A DNA stretch of 64,000 bases from Pseudomonas fluorescens (lineage in GTDB: Bacteria > Pseudomonadota > Gammaproteobacteria > Pseudomonadales > Pseudomonadaceae), in the NCBI RefSeq assembly GCF_902497625.1, contig NZ_CABVGX010000020.1, positions 39,443-103,442 of the forward strand, read 5' to 3'. The notes beneath the pieces are model-generated. The model ran no database searches. It was not told the DNA's origin and worked only from the letters and a program-made list of their open reading frames with translations. Positions 37,950-46,688 of the stretch are shown here, piece by piece. The stretch's first letter is position 1. Every line of letters begins with the position of its first letter. The position numbers and the translations under genes are program-made.

Positions 37950-39344
37950 TTACTCGTCGTCGAAGTTGTAGCTGCCCGGCGCGAGGTTTTCGAAGCGGGT
38001 GTATTTACCGATGAACGCCAGTCGGGCCGTACCGATCGGTCCGTTCCGCTGCTTGCCGATGATGATCTCGGCGATGCCTTTGTGTTCGGTTTCCGGGTGA
38101 TAGACCTCGTCCCGATACACAAACATGATCACGTCAGCATCCTGCTCGATCGCTCCCGATTCTCGAAGGTCGGAGTTGATCGGACGTTTATTCGGCCGTT
38201 GCTCCAATGAGCGGTTGAGCTGGGACAGCGCCACCACCGGGCAATTGAACTCCTTGGCCAAGGCTTTCAGGGAACGGGAAATCTCAGAAATTTCGTTGGT
38301 GCGGTTATCGCCACCAGAGCCCGGGATCTGCATCAATTGCAGGTAGTCGATCATGATAAGGCCGACATCCCCATGCTCACGCACCAGGCGTCGAGTCCGC
38401 GCGCGCATTTCCGACGGGCTTATACCGGCCGTATCATCGATGAAGAGCTTGCGATCGTTGAGCAGGTTGACCGCCGAGGTCAGGCGTGGCCAATCGTCGT
38501 CCTCCAGACGTCCGGCACGGACCTTGGTCTGGTCGATACGCCCAAGGGAGGACAACATACGCATGATCAGCGATTCACCTGGCATCTCCAGCGAGTAAAC
38601 CAGCACACACTTGTCACTGCGCAACACGGCGTTTTCCACCAGGTTCATCGCAAAGGTGGTTTTACCCATCGACGGACGGCCGGCGACGATGATCAGGTCG
38701 GCCGGCTGCAGACCGCTGGTCATCCCGTCAAGGTCGGTGTAACCGGTGGACAGTCCGGTGATGGCGTTGTCGGTGTTGAACAAGGTGTCGATGCGGTCGA
38801 TGGCTTTGGTCAACAGGTCGTTGACGCTCACCGGGCCGCCGGTTTTAGGCCGGGCCTCGGCGATCTGGAATATCTGTCGCTCGGCTTCGTCGAGGATTTC
38901 TTCAGCGGTGCGGCCTTCCGGATTGAAGGCGCTGTCGGCGATTTCGGTGGCGATGCCGATCAACTGGCGCAGCGTTGCCCGGGCGCGAACGATCTGGGCG
39001 TAAGCCTTGATGTTGGCCACCGACGGCGTGTTCTTCGCCAGCTCACCCAGGTAACCGAGGCCGCCGACTTGCGAGGTCTGGCCTTCCTTGTCGAGCTGCT
39101 CGGCCAGCGTCACCACATCGATGGGTGAGTTCAGGTCGGCGAGCTTGGCAATCGCCCGGAAAATCAGACGGTGGTCATGTCGATAGAAATCACCGTCGGA
39201 GACTTGATCCAGCACGCGTTCCCAGGCGTTGTTGTCCAGCATCAGACCACCGAGCACGGCTTGTTCGGCCTCGATGGAATGCGGCGGCACCTTCAGGGCA
39301 GCGGTTTGCAGATCGTATTGCTCGGGAGCGGAGATATCGTTCAT
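37950..39344 (-). CDS. dnaB: Replicative DNA helicase DnaB
   Basis: A 464-residue hexameric helicase. N-terminal DnaG/DnaC-interaction domain (PPHSIEAEQAVLGGLMLDNN), then the RecA-like ATPase with Walker A VAGRPSMGKTTFAMN (about 215-228), Walker B GLIMIDYLQLM and arginine-finger region NRSLEQRPNKRPINSDLRES (split: NRSLEQRPNKRP). No intein. ATG 39344 (MNDISAPEQYD) agrees with family starts. Unwinds DNA 5' to 3' at the fork. Confidence 0.97.
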   Translation of the reverse strand: MNDISAPEQYDLQTAALKVPPHSIEAEQAVLGGLMLDNNAWERVLDQVSDGDFYRHDHRLIFRAIAKLADLNSPIDVVTLAEQLDKEGQTSQVGGLGYLGELAKNTPSVANIKAYAQIVRARATLRQLIGIATEIADSAFNPEGRTAEEILDEAERQIFQIAEARPKTGGPVSVNDLLTKAIDRIDTLFNTDNAITGLSTGYTDLDGMTSGLQPADLIIVAGRPSMGKTTFAMNLVENAVLRSDKCVLVYSLEMPGESLIMRMLSSLGRIDQTKVRAGRLEDDDWPRLTSAVNLLNDRKLFIDDTAGISPSEMRARTRRLVREHGDVGLIMIDYLQLMQIPGSGGDNRTNEISEISRSLKALAKEFNCPVVALSQLNRSLEQRPNKRPINSDLRESGAIEQDADVIMFVYRDEVYHPETEHKGIAEIIIGKQRNGPIGTARLAFIGKYTRFENLAPGSYNFDDE

Positions 39345-39388
39345 GGCCACTTGAATAGTTGAGAAATCAGGAACTGCAGAAAGACAAA

Positions 39389-39417
39389 GGGCACGACCTG
39401 TAAACAGGATCGTGCCC
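39389..39417 (-). terminator. Terminator after rplI
   Basis: GGGCACGATCCTG, loop TTTA, CAGGTCGTGCCC then TTTGTCTTTC when read on the minus strand; one bulge. It separates the ribosomal operon from dnaB. Confidence 0.85.
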
Positions 39418-39462
39418 GATGTTACCGGCAAGCACCCGAGGGTGCCAGCCGACAAGTACTGC

Positions 39463-39909
39463 TTAAGCTGCTACCACGACAACGCGTACGGTGGCTTCAA
39501 CTTCGGCGTGCAGGTGCACGGCTACGTCGAATTCGCCTACGTTGCGGATGGTGCCGTTCGGCAGACGAACTTCACTCTTCTGCACTTCGACGCCGGAGGC
39601 GGTCAGTGCATCAGCGATGTCGTGAGTACCGATCGAACCGAACAGCTTGCCTTCGTCGCCAGCGGTGGCAGTGATAGTCACTTCCAGCTCAGCCAGTTGG
39701 GCGGCACGGCTTTCAGCCGAGGTCTTGCGATCTGCTGCGGCTTTTTCCAGCTCAGCGCGACGCTCTTCGAACGCAGCCAGGTTGGCAGCGGTCGCAGCGG
39801 TAGCTTTGCCATAAGGCAGCAGGTAGTTACGACCGTAACCGGCCTTAACGTTTACTTTGTCACCCAGGTTGCCCAGGTTGGTGACTTTTTCCAGAAGGAT
39901 CAGTTGCAT
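39463..39909 (-). CDS. rplI: 50S ribosomal protein L9
   Basis: 148 residues, start [20 protein letters not shown] and [16 protein letters not shown] are the L9 signature; a long connecting helix ([19 protein letters not shown]) links to the C-terminal domain. Last gene of the rpsF-rpsR-membrane protein-rplI transcript. Confidence 0.98.
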   Translation of the reverse strand: MQLILLEKVTNLGNLGDKVNVKAGYGRNYLLPYGKATAATAANLAAFEERRAELEKAAADRKTSAESRAAQLAELEVTITATAGDEGKLFGSIGTHDIADALTASGVEVQKSEVRLPNGTIRNVGEFDVAVHLHAEVEATVRVVVVAA

Positions 39910-39928
39910 GTGAAAATCCTCTTAACTT

Positions 39929-40822
39929 TTAACCTTCACCGTTCGCGCTATCGGCATCTTTCGGTGCCGAACGACCGCGAAAATCAATCAGGCTGTCGAC
40001 GATGGCCAAGACCACCAGCAACGGATAGATCAGCTGCATGAACAGCAACAGCGTGACGTACAACCCCACCAGCCAGAACCTGGCCAATCGCTTCTGCGCC
40101 ACCAGCCCATGAATCAGGGCCAGCCCGGCGATCACCAGCGGTACGCTGCACAACGGCGTCAACATGGCCATCTGAGGACCGATGTTCGGCCCCAGAAGCA
40201 TGCACGCCAGCAGCAACATCGCTGGTAGGAGCGGGAAGCGGATGGCGCGAAATTCGCGACCAAAACCGCCCGGGTTGTACAACAACGCCTGCCAGTAGCG
40301 CCCGACAATCAGGCTCAGCACACTGACGATTTGCAACAAGGCCGCAATCAGGCCGGTCAGGACTGGTGCAATCAGGGACGCAAAATGCGCTTGCTCATCT
40401 ACCGACAACTTCTGGTAGACATCACCGAGTAGCGACGGCATGGCTTTTATCAAAGCCTGCGCAAGCATCTCGATTTGGGGAGCAAAAACCGTCCCCAGCA
40501 CCACCGAATACACCACTCCCATCGCTATGCTGACCAGCAGCACGCGGTTCCAGGACTCACTTGCGCGCAAAACCAACGCAAGGCTCCAAGACCCCAGCAT
40601 CACCAGAAGTGAGCGTGGGTCGTCGGCGTAAAGCCACCAGACCAAGGCCGGCAGCAATCCCAGAGCAAGAACGCTTGATGCGTCCTTCAATCCGCGCCGC
40701 AGGAGCACGAAGCATCCCGCAGCAGCACCCAACCAATACAACAACGGCAATGCCGCGCATCCAGCCACTACGAGAGTGGCCTGCATGCGGCCGCGCATGA
40801 TGAACTCAGCTATGGCTCGCAT
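39929..40822 (-). CDS. Membrane protein of the rpsR-rplI interval
   Basis: A 297-residue polytopic protein with about eight segments (for example LYWLGAAAGCFVLL, VLLVSIAMGVVYSVVLGTVF and LYVTLLLFMQLIYPLLVVLAI). It resembles the YybS/DUF2232 family of predicted membrane proteins, and a gene of this type sits between rpsR and rplI throughout Pseudomonas. Function unknown; co-transcription with ribosomal genes suggests a housekeeping role. Confidence 0.85.
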   Translation of the reverse strand: MRAIAEFIMRGRMQATLVVAGCAALPLLYWLGAAAGCFVLLRRGLKDASSVLALGLLPALVWWLYADDPRSLLVMLGSWSLALVLRASESWNRVLLVSIAMGVVYSVVLGTVFAPQIEMLAQALIKAMPSLLGDVYQKLSVDEQAHFASLIAPVLTGLIAALLQIVSVLSLIVGRYWQALLYNPGGFGREFRAIRFPLLPAMLLLACMLLGPNIGPQMAMLTPLCSVPLVIAGLALIHGLVAQKRLARFWLVGLYVTLLLFMQLIYPLLVVLAIVDSLIDFRGRSAPKDADSANGEG

Positions 40823-40858
40823 GCATTCAATCCTTTGCTACGTGTCGACTGCCCGGTC

Positions 40859-41089
40859 TCAGCGGCCGTGGCTGTCGGTGTAGGCCAGCAGGGCCAGGAA
40901 GCGGGCGCGCTTGATAGCGGTGGCCAGCTGACGCTGATAACGAGCTTTGGTACCGGTGATGCGGCTTGGAACGATTTTGCCGGTCTCGGATACATAAGCT
41001 TTCAGAGTGTTGAGATCTTTGTAATCGATCTCCTTCACGTCTTCAGCGGTGAAGCGGCAGAATTTACGACGACGGAAGAAACGTGCCAT
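40859..41089 (-). CDS. rpsR: 30S ribosomal protein S18
   Basis: 76 residues with the S18 core [20 protein letters not shown] and [20 protein letters not shown]. Binds next to S6 on the 30S platform. Retains a single cysteine (CRF), not a zinc-ribbon set. Confidence 0.98.
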
Positions 41090-41117
41090 GTAATAGGCTC
41101 CTCAAAAGGTCCGTGGA

Positions 41118-41540
41118 TTACTCGTCAGCGTTATCGCTGTTGTCGCTGTCATCACTATCAGCGCTTTCGGCGCCTTCGTGCTCAGGACGGTCGCGACGCT
41201 CACGGCGCTCACTGCGGTTTTCTTCAGCCTTGAGCATCTCGGATTGGCCGGTGACGGCTTCTTCGCGACGGATGACCAGGTTACGGATCACTGCATCGTT
41301 GTAGCGGAAGTTGTCTTCCAGCTCGGCCAGGGCCTTGCCAGTGCATTCAACGTTCAGCATCACGTAGTGAGCCTTGTGAACATTGTTGATTGCGTAGGCC
41401 AGTTGACGACGGCCCCAATCTTCCAGACGGTGGATTTTGCCCCCGTCTTCTTCGATCAGCTTGGTGTAACGCTCAACCATGCCGCCGACTTGCTCGCTTT
41501 GATCCGGGTGGACCAAAAAGATGATTTCGTAATGACGCAT
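41118..41540 (-). CDS. rpsF: 30S ribosomal protein S6
   Basis: 140 residues: [18 protein letters not shown] and [21 protein letters not shown] are the S6 fold. The C-terminus after [15 protein letters not shown] is a long Asp/Ser/Asn tail ending DNADE instead of a short Glu end; RimK-type glutamate addition could act there. First gene of the operon. Confidence 0.98.
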   Translation of the reverse strand: MRHYEIIFLVHPDQSEQVGGMVERYTKLIEEDGGKIHRLEDWGRRQLAYAINNVHKAHYVMLNVECTGKALAELEDNFRYNDAVIRNLVIRREEAVTGQSEMLKAEENRSERRERRDRPEHEGAESADSDDSDNSDNADE

Positions 41541-41658
41541 GAATGCTCCTTACGGGTTGTAGCCTGCCGCTCAATAGCGGTCAGACAAGGAGTGAATGAC
41601 ACTAATGGACTTGCTTGCGATAGACACATGCGTGCCTGCCGTCAGAGCAAGGGGCGCA

Positions 41659-41687
41659 ATTGTAGAGAAGGGGCGGGAGAGGCGCAA
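41659..41687 (-). promoter_or_regulatory. Sigma-70 promoter of the rpsF operon
   Basis: Minus strand TTGCGC (41687-41682), 17 bases, TACAAT (41664-41659). About 115 bases of leader precede rpsF, enough for an S6-S18 autoregulatory structure, which I did not resolve. Confidence 0.65.
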
Positions 41688-41750
41688 GGCAATTGGTGAT
41701 TATTTGAACAGTTGATTCACAGCGCATTATTTGCCCTGACACAAACCACT

Positions 41751-41839
41751 GTGGGAGCGAGCCTGCTCGCGATGGGGGCATAACATTCAATATTCATGCT
41801 GAATGTTACACCGCTATCGCGAGCAGGCTCGCTCCCACA
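41751..41839. repeat. REP-like inverted repeat between rpsF and rlmB
   Basis: GTGGGAGCGAGCCTGCTCGC / GCGAGCAGGCTCGCTCCCAC are perfect 20-base-plus arms (GTGGGAGCGAGCCTGCTCGCGAT against ATCGCGAGC...); an inner hairpin ACATTCA.TATTCATGCTGAATGT forms the loop. Could end the rnr-rlmB transcript. Confidence 0.92.
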
Positions 41840-41854
41840 AAAATTACAACCGAC

Positions 41855-42619
41855 TCAAGACTTTTTGCCGGTTCCGGCAGCTTTGACGCTGCGCTGGCGC
41901 TGGGCTTCGAACAGGCACACGCCGGTGGCCACGGAAACGTTGAGACTGCTGACGCTGCCCGTCATCGGCAGATGCACCAGATAGTCGCAAAGATCGCGAG
42001 TCAAACGGCGCATGCCACTGCCTTCCGCCCCCATGATCAGGATGGTCGGGCCGGTCATGTCTTGCTGATAGAGGCTCTGCTCGGCCTCGCCTGCGGTACC
42101 GACAACCCACAAACCGCGCTGCTTGAGCTTTTCCAGGGTGCGCGCCAGGTTGGTAACCGCAACCAACGGAATCACTTCTGCAGCGCCGCAGGCGACTTTC
42201 CGTACCGTCGGGGTCAGCGTGGCTGACTTGTCCTTGGGCACGATCACCGCCAACGCACCGGCGGCATCGGCCGAGCGCAGGCAAGCGCCCAGATTGTGCG
42301 GGTCGGTCACGCCGTCGAGCACCAGCAGCAGCGGTGCGCCTTCGGTGCGATCAAGCAGCTCGTCGAGCATCGCCTCACCCCAGACCTGGCTCGGACTCAC
42401 GTCCGCGACCACGCCCTGGTGCACGCCCTCAACCCAAGCGTCCAGCTCACGACGTTCGGCATTGCCGACGGCTACACGGTTCTGGCTTGCCAGCTCGATC
42501 AATGTCTGAACGCGCGGATCACTGCGCCCTTCGGCCAGCCAGATCTGCTTGACGCGTTTCGGGTGGTGACGCAGCAACGCTTCTACCGCATGCACGCCGT
42601 AGATTTTTTCCAGACTCAT
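41855..42619 (-). CDS. rlmB: 23S rRNA (guanosine-2251-2'-O)-methyltransferase RlmB
   Basis: A 254-residue SpoU-family enzyme. N-terminal substrate-binding domain (KIYGVHAVEALLRHHPKRVK), then the knotted SPOUT fold: motif 1 LDGVTDPHNLGACLRSADA (contains catalytic Arg/Asn), motif 2 LIMGAEGSGM, motif 3 MTGSVSSLNVSVATGVCLFE. Uses S-adenosylmethionine to modify Gm2251 in the P-loop. Starts inside the rnr stop (4-base overlap). Confidence 0.97.
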   Translation of the reverse strand: MSLEKIYGVHAVEALLRHHPKRVKQIWLAEGRSDPRVQTLIELASQNRVAVGNAERRELDAWVEGVHQGVVADVSPSQVWGEAMLDELLDRTEGAPLLLVLDGVTDPHNLGACLRSADAAGALAVIVPKDKSATLTPTVRKVACGAAEVIPLVAVTNLARTLEKLKQRGLWVVGTAGEAEQSLYQQDMTGPTILIMGAEGSGMRRLTRDLCDYLVHLPMTGSVSSLNVSVATGVCLFEAQRQRSVKAAGTGKKS

Positions 42620-45246
42620 GATTTGGCCTTAGGTTTACGCGCCCCGCCGCTTTTGGCTGGAGCCGAACCCGCTTTTGGCGGGCCTTTACGGTGTTTGCCT
42701 GGCTTGCTGCCGGAAGCCTTGTCAGGCGCCGACCGTCCGGTCTTTCCCTCAGACGCCGCTTTACCACCGCTTTTCGCTTCAGACAATAAAGCCTGTTTCA
42801 ATTCGCGGCTCTTGCGCAGCTCGGCGTTTTTGGCTGCCGCATCGCTCGGGCGATAGGCCTCTACCGCCTTTTCCTTTGCTGGCCGACGACCGGTTTTTGC
42901 CGGGGCCGGTTCTGCTGCAGTCTTGCTGGCGGATTTGCCGGCAGGCTCGGTTTTTTCAGTGCCGCGCTTCTTACGGCCAATCGGCGCACTGATGGTTTTT
43001 TCCGCCATCTCGAAGTCGATCTTGCGCTCGTCGAGGTCAACGCGCATCACGCGCACTTCAACGGTGTCGCCAAGGCGGAAGCTACGACCGGTACGTTCAC
43101 CGGCAAGGCGGTGATGCACTGGGTCGAAGTGGTAGTAATCACCCGGCAGCGCAGTGACGTGCACCAGACCCTCGACGTAAATGTCGGTCAACTCGACGAA
43201 CAGGCCAAAACCGGTCACCGCAGTGATCACACCCGGGAATGACTCGCCCACGCGATCTTTCATGAACTCGCACTTGAGCCAGTTCACCACGTCACGGGTC
43301 GCTTCGTCAGCACGACGCTCGCTCATCGAGCATTGCTCGCCGAGTTGCTCCAGCGCCGCTTCGTCGTACGGATAGATACGCGCCTTCGGAATGGTCATCG
43401 CACCGGCACGGCGAACGTGCGGCGTATCCTGTTTCGAATGGATCACGCTGCGGATCGCTCGGTGCGTGAGCAAGTCCGGATAGCGACGGATCGGCGAAGT
43501 GAAGTGGGTATAGGCTTCGTAATTCAGGCCGAAATGGCCCTGGTTATCAGCGCTGTACACTGCCTGACTCAACGAGCGCAGCATGACGGTCTGGATCAGA
43601 TGGAAATCCGGACGATCCTTGATGCTGGCCAGCAGTGCCTGGTAGTCCTTCGGCGAAGGACCGTCCTTGCCTTTGTGCAGTGACAGGCCGAGTTCACCAA
43701 GGAAAGCGCGCAGTTTTTCCAGGCGCTCCGGCGGCGGACCGTTGTGAACGCGATACAACGCAGGGATTTCGTGCTTCTTCAGGAATTCAGCAGTGGCCAC
43801 GTTGGCCGCCAGCATGCATTCCTCAATCAGTTTGTGCGCATCGTTACGAACAGTCGGACGGATTTCGGCGATCTTGCGCTCGGTGCCGAAGATGATCCGG
43901 GTTTCCTGGGTTTCGAAATCGATCGCGCCACGCACGTGACGTGCGCCCAGCAACACTTTGTAAAGTGCATAAAGCTGTTTGAGGTGCGGCAGAACGTCGT
44001 TGTACTCGCCGCGAAGCTGACGCGCTTCGGTGAGTTTCGGCGTCTCCAGCATTGCGCTGACCTTGTTGTAGGTCAGGCGCGCATGGGAATGGATGACCGC
44101 TTCGTAGAAGCAGTAGTCGGTCATCTCGCCGGTTTTCGAGATGGTCATCTCACAGACCATGGCCAGGCGATCGACGTGCGGATTCAGCGAGCACAAACCG
44201 TTGGACAGTTGTTCCGGCAGCATCGGGATCACGCGCTCGGGGAAGTAAACCGAGTTGCCGCGAACCTGGGATTCGTTATCCAGGGCCGAGCCGATTTTCA
44301 CGTAGCTGGAGACGTCGGCAATCGCTACGTACAGCTTCCAGCCGCCGGAGAACAGGCGCAGCTTGCCCGGTCTGGCTTCACAGTAAACGGCATCATCGAA
44401 GTCGCGCGCGTCTTCACCATCGATGGTGACGAACGGCAGATGGCGCAGGTCGATGCGCTTCTCTTTGTCTTTCTCTTCGACTTCAGGCTTGAGCTTGGCA
44501 GCTTCTTTCAACACCGCTTCAGGCCAGACGTGCGGGATATCGTACGCGCGAAGAGCGACGTCGATTTCCATGCCCGGCGCCATGTAGTTGCCCACGACTT
44601 CAACCACGTCACCTTGCGGCTGGAAGCGCGGAGTCGGCCAGTGAGTGATCTTCACTTCGACGAACTGACCAATCTTCGCATTGGCGTTGCGGCCCGGCGT
44701 GACCAGCACCTCCTGCTGGATCTTCGGATTGTCCGCCACCACGAAGCCGATACCGCCTTCTTCGAAATAGCGACCGACGATGGTTTCGTGAGCACGGGAA
44801 ACCACTTCGACGATCATGCCTTCACGGCGACCGCGACGGTCCAGACCGGAAACGCGCGCCAGGGCGCGGTCGCCATCGAACACCAGACGCATCTGCGCCG
44901 GGCTCATGAACAGATCGTCACTGCCGTCATCCGGCACCAGAAAGCCGAAACCGTCCCGGTGACCGCTGATGCGGCCGAGGATCAGGTCGAGCTTGTCCAC
45001 CGGCGCATACGTACCACGACGGGTGTAGATGAGTTGAGCGTCGCGCTCCATGGCGCGCAGGCGGCGGCGCAAGGCTTCGATCTGGTCTTCAGTGGTCAGA
45101 CCGAATTCTTCGACCAGTTGCTCGCGGTTAGCAGGCGAACCCCGATCAGCAAGATGCTGAAGGATCAATTCGCGGCTAGGAATAGGGTTTTCATATTTTT
45201 CCGCTTCACGAGCGGCCTCGGGATCGAGGGACTGCCAATCGGCCAT
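42616..45246 (-). CDS. rnr: Ribonuclease R
   Basis: An 876-residue RNB-family 3'-5' exoribonuclease. N-terminal helix-turn-helix and cold-shock domains (about 20-230), the RNB catalytic domain with DGEDARDFDDAVYCE (Asp ligands for Mg2+) and YTHFTSPIRRYPDLLTHR, an S1 domain (VGESFPGVITAVTGFGLFVE) and a long Lys/Ala/Pro-rich tail of over 130 residues. Degrades structured RNA, helps tmRNA-linked mRNA decay. Forms an operon with rlmB. Confidence 0.97.
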   Translation of the reverse strand: MADWQSLDPEAAREAEKYENPIPSRELILQHLADRGSPANREQLVEEFGLTTEDQIEALRRRLRAMERDAQLIYTRRGTYAPVDKLDLILGRISGHRDGFGFLVPDDGSDDLFMSPAQMRLVFDGDRALARVSGLDRRGRREGMIVEVVSRAHETIVGRYFEEGGIGFVVADNPKIQQEVLVTPGRNANAKIGQFVEVKITHWPTPRFQPQGDVVEVVGNYMAPGMEIDVALRAYDIPHVWPEAVLKEAAKLKPEVEEKDKEKRIDLRHLPFVTIDGEDARDFDDAVYCEARPGKLRLFSGGWKLYVAIADVSSYVKIGSALDNESQVRGNSVYFPERVIPMLPEQLSNGLCSLNPHVDRLAMVCEMTISKTGEMTDYCFYEAVIHSHARLTYNKVSAMLETPKLTEARQLRGEYNDVLPHLKQLYALYKVLLGARHVRGAIDFETQETRIIFGTERKIAEIRPTVRNDAHKLIEECMLAANVATAEFLKKHEIPALYRVHNGPPPERLEKLRAFLGELGLSLHKGKDGPSPKDYQALLASIKDRPDFHLIQTVMLRSLSQAVYSADNQGHFGLNYEAYTHFTSPIRRYPDLLTHRAIRSVIHSKQDTPHVRRAGAMTIPKARIYPYDEAALEQLGEQCSMSERRADEATRDVVNWLKCEFMKDRVGESFPGVITAVTGFGLFVELTDIYVEGLVHVTALPGDYYHFDPVHHRLAGERTGRSFRLGDTVEVRVMRVDLDERKIDFEMAEKTISAPIGRKKRGTEKTEPAGKSASKTAAEPAPAKTGRRPAKEKAVEAYRPSDAAAKNAELRKSRELKQALLSEAKSGGKAASEGKTGRSAPDKASGSKPGKHRKGPPKAGSAPAKSGGARKPKAKS

Positions 45247-45407
45247 TAGAGAGTTTTCACCTTGTCTATATACGGGTTAGTTTGGCATAGGCGTAATGAA
45301 ACGGGAAATTTCAGGCTGCAAGGGCCCGTCTAAAGGCCCTTATCGACATCGCAAAGCTGATTTAGAGACCGCTGGTAAAATTTTCAAGATTTTTTGAGTG
45401 CCAGGGG

Positions 45408-45436
45408 TTTACAGTTAAAAACACGCTCCGTATAGT
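45408..45436 (+). promoter_or_regulatory. Promoter of first tRNA-Leu
   Basis: TTTACA, 17 bases, TATAGT followed by GC-rich discriminator GCGCGCC. It differs from the promoters of the three other copies in the spacer. Confidence 0.85.
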
Positions 45437-45470
45437 GCGCGCCATCAACGACGGAGACGCTGTTGATACT

Positions 45471-45557
45471 GCCCAGATGGTGAAATTGGTAGACACGCCA
45501 GCTTCAGGTGCTGGTGACCGCAAGGTCGTGGAAGTTCGAGTCTTCTTCTGGGCACCA
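45471..45557 (+). tRNA. tRNA-Leu (CAG), copy 1
   Basis: 87 bases including encoded CCA. Acceptor GCCCAGA / TCTGGGC, anticodon stem CCAGC / GCTGG with loop TTCAGGT (anticodon CAG, reads CUG), class II variable arm TGACCGCAAGGTCG, T loop TTCGAGT. CUG is the commonest Leu codon in this genome. Confidence 0.97.
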
Positions 45558-45595
45558 ATTCGAGCTTGAGATTAGATCAATTTCAAGACTCACAC

Positions 45596-45620
45596 AAAAA
45601 CCCGCGAAAGCGGGTTTTTT
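45596..45620 (+). terminator. Terminator of tRNA-Leu copy 1
   Basis: AAAAA CCCGC GAAA GCGGG TTTTTT, tetraloop hairpin with T-run. Confidence 0.93.
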
Positions 45621-45659
45621 GCTTTCCGGAGTGCTGATTTATTAAAACCAAATCAGGGG

Positions 45660-45688
45660 TTTACAGATTAAAAAGTGCTCCGTATAGT
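45660..45688 (+). promoter_or_regulatory. Promoter of tRNA-Leu copy 2
   Basis: TTTACA, 17 bases (GATTAAAAAGTGCTCCG), TATAGT. Identical to the promoters of copies 3 and 4. Confidence 0.88.
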
Positions 45689-45722
45689 GCGCCACATCAA
45701 CAGCGGCAACGCTGAAGATCAT

Positions 45723-45809
45723 GCCCAGATGGTGAAATTGGTAGACACGCCAGCTTCAGGTGCTGGTGACCGCAAGGTCGTGGAAGTTCGAGTCTTCTTC
45801 TGGGCACCA
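45723..45809 (+). tRNA. tRNA-Leu (CAG), copy 2
   Basis: Same 87-base sequence as copy 1, exactly 252 bases downstream of it. Confidence 0.97.
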
Positions 45810-45847
45810 ATTCGAGCTTGAGATTAGATCAATTTCAAGACTCACAC

Positions 45848-45872
45848 AAAAACCCGCGAAAGCGGGTTTTTT
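45848..45872 (+). terminator. Terminator of tRNA-Leu copy 2
   Basis: Same hairpin as after copy 1. Confidence 0.93.
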
Positions 45873-45911
45873 GCTTTCCGGAGTGCTGATTTATTAAAAC
45901 CAAATCAGGGG

Positions 45912-45940
45912 TTTACAGATTAAAAAGTGCTCCGTATAGT
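45912..45940 (+). promoter_or_regulatory. Promoter of tRNA-Leu copy 3
   Basis: TTTACA-N17-TATAGT, as for copy 2. Confidence 0.88.
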
Positions 45941-45974
45941 GCGCCACATCAACAGCGGCAACGCTGAAGATCAT

Positions 45975-46061
45975 GCCCAGATGGTGAAATTGGTAGACAC
46001 GCCAGCTTCAGGTGCTGGTGACCGCAAGGTCGTGGAAGTTCGAGTCTTCTTCTGGGCACCA
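45975..46061 (+). tRNA. tRNA-Leu (CAG), copy 3
   Basis: Identical to copies 1 and 2, 252 bases after copy 2. Confidence 0.97.
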
Positions 46062-46099
46062 ATTCGAGCTTGAGATTAGATCAATTTCAAGACTCACAC

Positions 46100-46124
46100 A
46101 AAAACCCGCGAAAGCGGGTTTTTT
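46100..46124 (+). terminator. Terminator of tRNA-Leu copy 3
   Basis: Same hairpin as after copy 1. Confidence 0.93.
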
Positions 46125-46163
46125 GCTTTCCGGAGTGCTGATTTATTAAAACCAAATCAGGGG

Positions 46164-46192
46164 TTTACAGATTAAAAAGTGCTCCGTATAGT
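46164..46192 (+). promoter_or_regulatory. Promoter of tRNA-Leu copy 4
   Basis: TTTACA-N17-TATAGT, as for copy 2. Confidence 0.88.
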
Positions 46193-46226
46193 GCGCCACA
46201 TCAACAGCGGCAACGCTGAAGATCAT

Positions 46227-46313
46227 GCCCAGATGGTGAAATTGGTAGACACGCCAGCTTCAGGTGCTGGTGACCGCAAGGTCGTGGAAGTTCGAGTCTT
46301 CTTCTGGGCACCA
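46227..46313 (+). tRNA. tRNA-Leu (CAG), copy 4
   Basis: Identical 87-base tRNA, 252 bases after copy 3. Its downstream flank differs from the others (CAATTCAAACCCAAGGTCTC). Confidence 0.97.
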
Positions 46314-46350
46314 ATTCAAACCCAAGGTCTCGATCTTGAGTTTCACAGGA

Positions 46351-46370
46351 ACCCGCGAAAGCGGGTTTTT
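46351..46370 (+). terminator. Terminator of tRNA-Leu copy 4
   Basis: CCCGC GAAA GCGGG TTTTT; same stem as the others in another flank. Confidence 0.9.
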
Positions 46371-46421
46371 GCGTTTCTGGCTCCCAGAAAAAGTTCGGGA
46401 ACTCCCTGCACGCTCACTACT

Positions 46422-46583
46422 TGTAGCAGCTGGCGGAGCCTGCGTTCGGCTTTGTAGCAGCTGGCGGAGCCTGCGTTCGGCTGCGAAGCAGTCGCAATCC
46501 CTGAAGGCAAGTCCTTGCTGGCACACCGCGTCGCCGGATTTCGCGACTGCTTCGCAGCCGAACGCAGGCTCCGCCAGCTGCTA
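46422..46583. repeat. Long perfect inverted repeat upstream of the iron transporter
   Basis: Left arm 46455-46495 and right arm 46543-46583 are perfectly complementary over 41 bases (outer words TAGCAGCTGGCGGAGCCTGC and GCAGGCTCCGCCAGCTGCTA), loop 47 bases. The outer 30 bases of the left arm are also duplicated directly just before it (46422-46452). Confidence 0.93.
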
Positions 46584-46627
46584 CGTGGCCCGTGCGAATG
46601 GTCCGAAGCAGCGCCAGGCGCACTTGA

Positions 46628-46653
46628 GAAACAATATCGTTTATCATTGTTTC
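46628..46653. promoter_or_regulatory. Probable Fur box of the ferric iron transporter
   Basis: GAAACAAT, ten bases (ATCGTTTATC), ATTGTTTC: a perfect 8-base inverted repeat. On the minus strand it contains the core ATGATAA; I count about 13 of 19 matches to the Fur consensus. It lies 36 bases before the fbpA start and before TACAAT (46660-46665), a possible -10. Confidence 0.6.
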
Positions 46654-46688
46654 AAAGTTTTACAATGCGATAGCGAGGAACCCAGCGA

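Larger units (their letters stand above)
45471..46313 (+). repeat. Tandem array of 252-bp tRNA-Leu units
   Basis: Three full units (tRNA plus 165-base spacer holding terminator and next promoter) and a fourth tRNA. The spacers appear identical by eye, so the array arose by recent unequal exchange and is kept homogeneous. Confidence 0.93.

Noticed and set aside
43744..45249. 501-codon plus-strand frame opposite rnr
   Set aside because: Antisense of a clear RNase R gene; amino acid make-up (His, Asp, Arg, Phe, Val rich) is typical of a GC-biased shadow frame.
45471..46313. CRISPR array
   Set aside because: The 252-bp period and cloverleaf folding with CCA end show tRNA gene units; there are no short repeats with variable spacers.
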